DNA of 64,000 nt from an uncultured Pelagibacteraceae bacterium (GTDB lineage Bacteria > Pseudomonadota > Alphaproteobacteria > Pelagibacterales > Pelagibacteraceae), in assembly GCA_902616675.1 (NCBI GenBank), contig CACMTV010000001.1, forward strand, positions 242,094-306,093, written 5' to 3'. This document shows positions 60,784-64,000 of the stretch, piece after piece (positions within the stretch are counted from its first letter, which is position 1; each line of letters starts with the position of its first letter). The notes below the pieces were generated by a model that ran no database searches, had not been told where the DNA came from, and was given only the letters and a program-made list of their open reading frames with translations. The position numbers and the translations under genes are program-made.

Positions 60784-61856
60784 AGTTTTAAACCTGGCCC
60801 TTTCATATAAGGAGCAGATTTATCTAGCGGCCATCTTGATTTTGGTTCTACGTTAAGATCATTTAATAACTTTCTTTTAAATCTTTGTATTCCTGCCCAA
60901 GCAATCATTGCAGCATTATCTCCACAAAATTTAAGATCAGAAAAAATTGGTTTAAAATTATTTTTTTTTGAGAGTTCTTCTAAGCTTTTTCGAATGCTCT
61001 GGTTAGCAGCAACGCCACCTGCCACAACAAAAACATTATTTTTTTTATTAGAAAATTTTTTGAACTCACTAAAAGCAACTTTAGTTTTTTTATTTAAGAT
61101 TTTAATTATGGTTTCTTGAAATGATGCTGCTAAATTTAACCTAAGTTTTTTATTTTCCTTGATTTTCTTCGACTGAATCAAAACGGCTGTTTTTAATCCT
61201 GCAAATGATAAGTTGCATCCAGCTTTATTAATTATAGGCTCTGGTAATTTATAAAAATTTTTATCCCCTTGCTTCGCAAATTTTTCAACCGCAGGCCCAC
61301 CCGGGTATCCAAGATTTAACATTTTTGCAGTTTTATCAAAAGCTTCACCCAATGCATCATCTATTGTAGTTCCTAATTGCTTATAATCGTCTACATCTTT
61401 AACAATTAAAAATTGAGTATGACCTCCAGAAATTAACAAAAGTAAATAGGGAAACTTAATTTTATTACTTAAAGCTGGACTTAACGCGTGTCCTTCAAGA
61501 TGGTTAACAGCAACAAATGGTTTTTTGCTGAAACCCGCTAAAGCTTTACCAACATTTAACCCAACCGTTAAACAAACAATTAGACCTGGTCCTGCCGTTG
61601 CGGCCACACCATCAATTTTTTCAAGTTTTATTCTAGCGTCTTTAAGAGCTCTTGAAATTATAAAGTCAATATTCTCAATATGAGATCTTGCCGCTAACTC
61701 CGGTACTACTCCTCCAAATTTTTTATGCTCTTTAACCTGACTAGAGACAATTGAAGACAAGACCTTCGCACTGCCATCCAAATTTTCTTGAACTATTGAG
61801 GCCGCTGTTTCGTCACAGCTAGTTTCTATACCTAAAAAAATTAGTTTTTTTCTCAT
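60780..61856 (-). CDS. tsaD: tRNA N6-adenosine threonylcarbamoyltransferase
   Basis: 'FLGIETSCDETAASIV', 'NHLEGHALSP', 'LLLLISGGHTQFL'. Confidence 0.98.
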   Translation of the reverse strand: MRKKLIFLGIETSCDETAASIVQENLDGSAKVLSSIVSSQVKEHKKFGGVVPELAARSHIENIDFIISRALKDARIKLEKIDGVAATAGPGLIVCLTVGLNVGKALAGFSKKPFVAVNHLEGHALSPALSNKIKFPYLLLLISGGHTQFLIVKDVDDYKQLGTTIDDALGEAFDKTAKMLNLGYPGGPAVEKFAKQGDKNFYKLPEPIINKAGCNLSFAGLKTAVLIQSKKIKENKKLRLNLAASFQETIIKILNKKTKVAFSEFKKFSNKKNNVFVVAGGVAANQSIRKSLEELSKKNNFKPIFSDLKFCGDNAAMIAWAGIQRFKRKLLNDLNVEPKSRWPLDKSAPYMKGPGLKL

Positions 61857-61894
61857 AAGATTAGATATTATAAAATAAACTTTAAAATACTTAA

Positions 61895-62809
61895 ATGAAT
61901 AAAAAAATTATAATTGGTGCGCGCGGTAGTAAACTTTCACTTTCTTACGCAGAAATAGTAAAAAACTTATTTTTATCAGCATCATATCAAAAAATAGAAA
62001 TAGAAATTAAAACTATTAAAACATCAGGAGATATATTTCATGATAAAAAAATTTCAGATATTGGTGGCAAAAATATTTTTTGTAAAGAAATTGAAAGGCA
62101 ATTATCCGAAAAAAAAATTGATATTGCTGTTCATTCATTAAAGGACATGGATTCTTTTGAAGAAAATGAGTTAATGATAGGTGCTTACATTAAAAGAAAT
62201 GATCCAAGAGATGTAATAGTTCTTCAAAAAGATAAATCGCTCGATAATGAGAAGCTTATTATTGGGTCAAGTTCAAAGAGAAGAGAGCTTCAATTCAAAA
62301 CACATTTTAAAAATTTAAGATTTAAAAACATTAGAGGAAATATCGATAGCAGAATCTCTAAAGTAAAAAATGGTGAATATGATGGTGTAATACTTGCTTT
62401 AGCTGGTATCCAAAAGCTTAATCTGGAAGACAAAATTAAAGAAATATTTTCAGAAAAAAAAATTATTCCATCAGCTGGACAAGGAATTATAGCTGTTCAA
62501 TGTAGAAAAAATGATCTTGAAAACAAAAAAATTTTAGAAAAAATCAATGATAAAAATACAAAAATTTGTGCCTTAACAGAAAGAAGTTTATTACAAACTA
62601 TAGGAGGAGATTGCCATACAGCTGTGGGTGCTTACGCAAAAATAGATAGAGATAATATTACCATTATCTCACAGCTGTTTTCAGATGATGGTCTTAAATC
62701 ATTTTCAATTCAAAAAACAGGAGATAAAAAATTTCCTGAACAACTAGGAATTTCTGCTGGACAAGATCTATTAAAACAATCTGAGGGCAAATATAAAAAA
62801 AAAAGATGA
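61895..62809 (+). CDS. hemC: hydroxymethylbilane synthase
   Basis: 'IIIGARGSKLSLSYAEIV', 'DIAVHSLKDM', 'LLQTIGGDCHTAVGAYA'. Confidence 0.97.
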   Translation: MNKKIIIGARGSKLSLSYAEIVKNLFLSASYQKIEIEIKTIKTSGDIFHDKKISDIGGKNIFCKEIERQLSEKKIDIAVHSLKDMDSFEENELMIGAYIKRNDPRDVIVLQKDKSLDNEKLIIGSSSKRRELQFKTHFKNLRFKNIRGNIDSRISKVKNGEYDGVILALAGIQKLNLEDKIKEIFSEKKIIPSAGQGIIAVQCRKNDLENKKILEKINDKNTKICALTERSLLQTIGGDCHTAVGAYAKIDRDNITIISQLFSDDGLKSFSIQKTGDKKFPEQLGISAGQDLLKQSEGKYKKKR

Positions 62810-63510
62810 ATATAATTTTAACAAGGCCATTGAATGATACTGAAAATTTGATGCAAGAACTTTTCAATTTAGGTCATAAAATTATACATATCCCGACCTT
62901 GAAAATTAAAAGTGCAAATTTAGAAAAAATAGATATAGAAAATTTTAATGCTTTAGTTTTTACAAGCTCAAATGCCGTAAAAAATTTGAGTATTAAGGGA
63001 GAAAAGAAAAACATAAAATGTTTTTGTGTTGGTTCTGTTACTGAAAAAATTGCTAGATTAAATGGATTTACAAAAACAATATCTGCAAGTGGAAACGTAA
63101 ATGCGCTTAAGAACCTAATTCTAAATACAAAAGAGCTTAAGAAAAATGATAAATTAGCCTACATTTGTGGAGACCAAATAACGCTTGAATTGGATAAAGA
63201 ACTTGGAAGAGAGGGATTTAGAGTAAAGAAATTTATCAATTATTTTTCAGAGAAAATAACCTCTTTAAATGATGCAAATATTGATTTAATTAAAAAATAT
63301 CCACCCAACGTAATATTCGTTTATTCCTTAAGAAGCGCAGAGAGTTTTAACAGTATAGTTGCTAATTATTCTTTAGCTCCAATGATGACACAATCAATTG
63401 TTATGTGTATAAGTAAAAAAATTGTAGATTATTTGAATAAGGCTGGGTGGAAAAAAAACAAAATTTTTAATCCTGGAAATGAAATTGTAGAACTTGAAAG
63501 AATAACATGA
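62806..63510 (+). CDS. hemD: uroporphyrinogen-III synthase
   Basis: 'NIILTRPLNDTENLMQEL', 'NALVFTSSNAVKNL'; follows hemC. Confidence 0.9.
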   Translation: MNIILTRPLNDTENLMQELFNLGHKIIHIPTLKIKSANLEKIDIENFNALVFTSSNAVKNLSIKGEKKNIKCFCVGSVTEKIARLNGFTKTISASGNVNALKNLILNTKELKKNDKLAYICGDQITLELDKELGREGFRVKKFINYFSEKITSLNDANIDLIKKYPPNVIFVYSLRSAESFNSIVANYSLAPMMTQSIVMCISKKIVDYLNKAGWKKNKIFNPGNEIVELERIT

Positions 63511-64000
63511 ACGTATTGGAAAATTTTAAAAATCTATTTATTGAAATTTGGCAGCAAGGTATAGCTGGAATTAATTTTACACAAATTGGAATTGGTATTG
63601 TCATTTTTTTATTATTTTTATTATTAAGGGGTTTAATTTCAAATTTCATCTTGAGAAGATTACAAAATTACGTTGCTAAAACTTCAAACAAGTTTGACGA
63701 CGCTTTAGTAAAGTCTTCAACAGGTCCAATAAAATTTATTCCCATTGTTTTAGGTATATTTGTTGCAAGTTCGTATATGGAATTTGATGGTAAAATGTTG
63801 GTTTTCGTTGATAACATTAACCGATCATTAATAACAATTTTAATATTTTGGTTAATACATCAAATTGTTGAACCACTTACTTATCTTATAAGAAGGGTAG
63901 AGGAACTTTTATCAAAAGATTTATTAAACTGGGTTGTAAAAGCTAATAAAATTTTGATTATTTTTTTTGGTTTTGCAGCAACATTAGATATTTGGGGAAT
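63507..64000 (+). CDS. MscS-like mechanosensitive ion channel protein, truncated by window edge
   Basis: Open frame to the edge: MNVLENFKNLFIEIWQQGIAGINFTQIGIGIVIFLLFLLLRGLISNFILRRLQNYVAKTSNKFDDALVKSSTGPIKFIP...; 'TSNKFDDAL' is MscS-like. Confidence 0.75.
   Translation, partial: MNVLENFKNLFIEIWQQGIAGINFTQIGIGIVIFLLFLLLRGLISNFILRRLQNYVAKTSNKFDDALVKSSTGPIKFIPIVLGIFVASSYMEFDGKMLVFVDNINRSLITILIFWLIHQIVEPLTYLIRRVEELLSKDLLNWVVKANKILIIFFGFAATLDIWG

Noticed and set aside
1-64000. CRISPR arrays, IS elements, prophage, toxin-antitoxin or defence loci
   Set aside because: No spaced direct-repeat arrays, transposases, integrases or recognisable defence genes seen; nearly every long ORF is a housekeeping family.

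Overview
The window is a compact, AT-rich bacterial chromosome segment. Gene content, gene order and style (very short spacers, many start/stop overlaps) fit a streamlined alphaproteobacterium of the SAR11/Pelagibacterales type; that assignment is an inference from gene content. I annotate about 77 features, almost all housekeeping: the grpE-dnaK-dnaJ cluster, rsmG-mnmG-mnmE with parAB, hisBHAFE, hslVU, hem genes, leuS-lptE-holA, a timA/fxsA/secB/dnaQ/coaE/aroE/maf/ppsR block facing hemE-hemH-hemJ-rho, a sodium:solute symporter operon beside acs, and one tRNA-Gly. I saw no mobile elements, phage genes or CRISPR arrays. The observations most worth a second look are: (1) a candidate oriC between ppsR and hemE, with an inverted 8-mer and degenerate DnaA-box-like sites; (2) two parS-like palindromes inside rsmG beside parAB; (3) a 42-codon ORF missing from the ORF track that looks like the ribosome-rescue factor ArfA; (4) a very basic N-terminal tail of about 46 residues on acetyl-CoA synthetase; (5) sigma32-like promoters before dnaK and possibly hslV; (6) an EF-hand loop in the symporter plus direct repeats and a palindrome upstream of its operon; (7) an unlisted basic micro-ORF between hisA and hisF. 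I did not find strong evidence for a wholly new multi-gene system.
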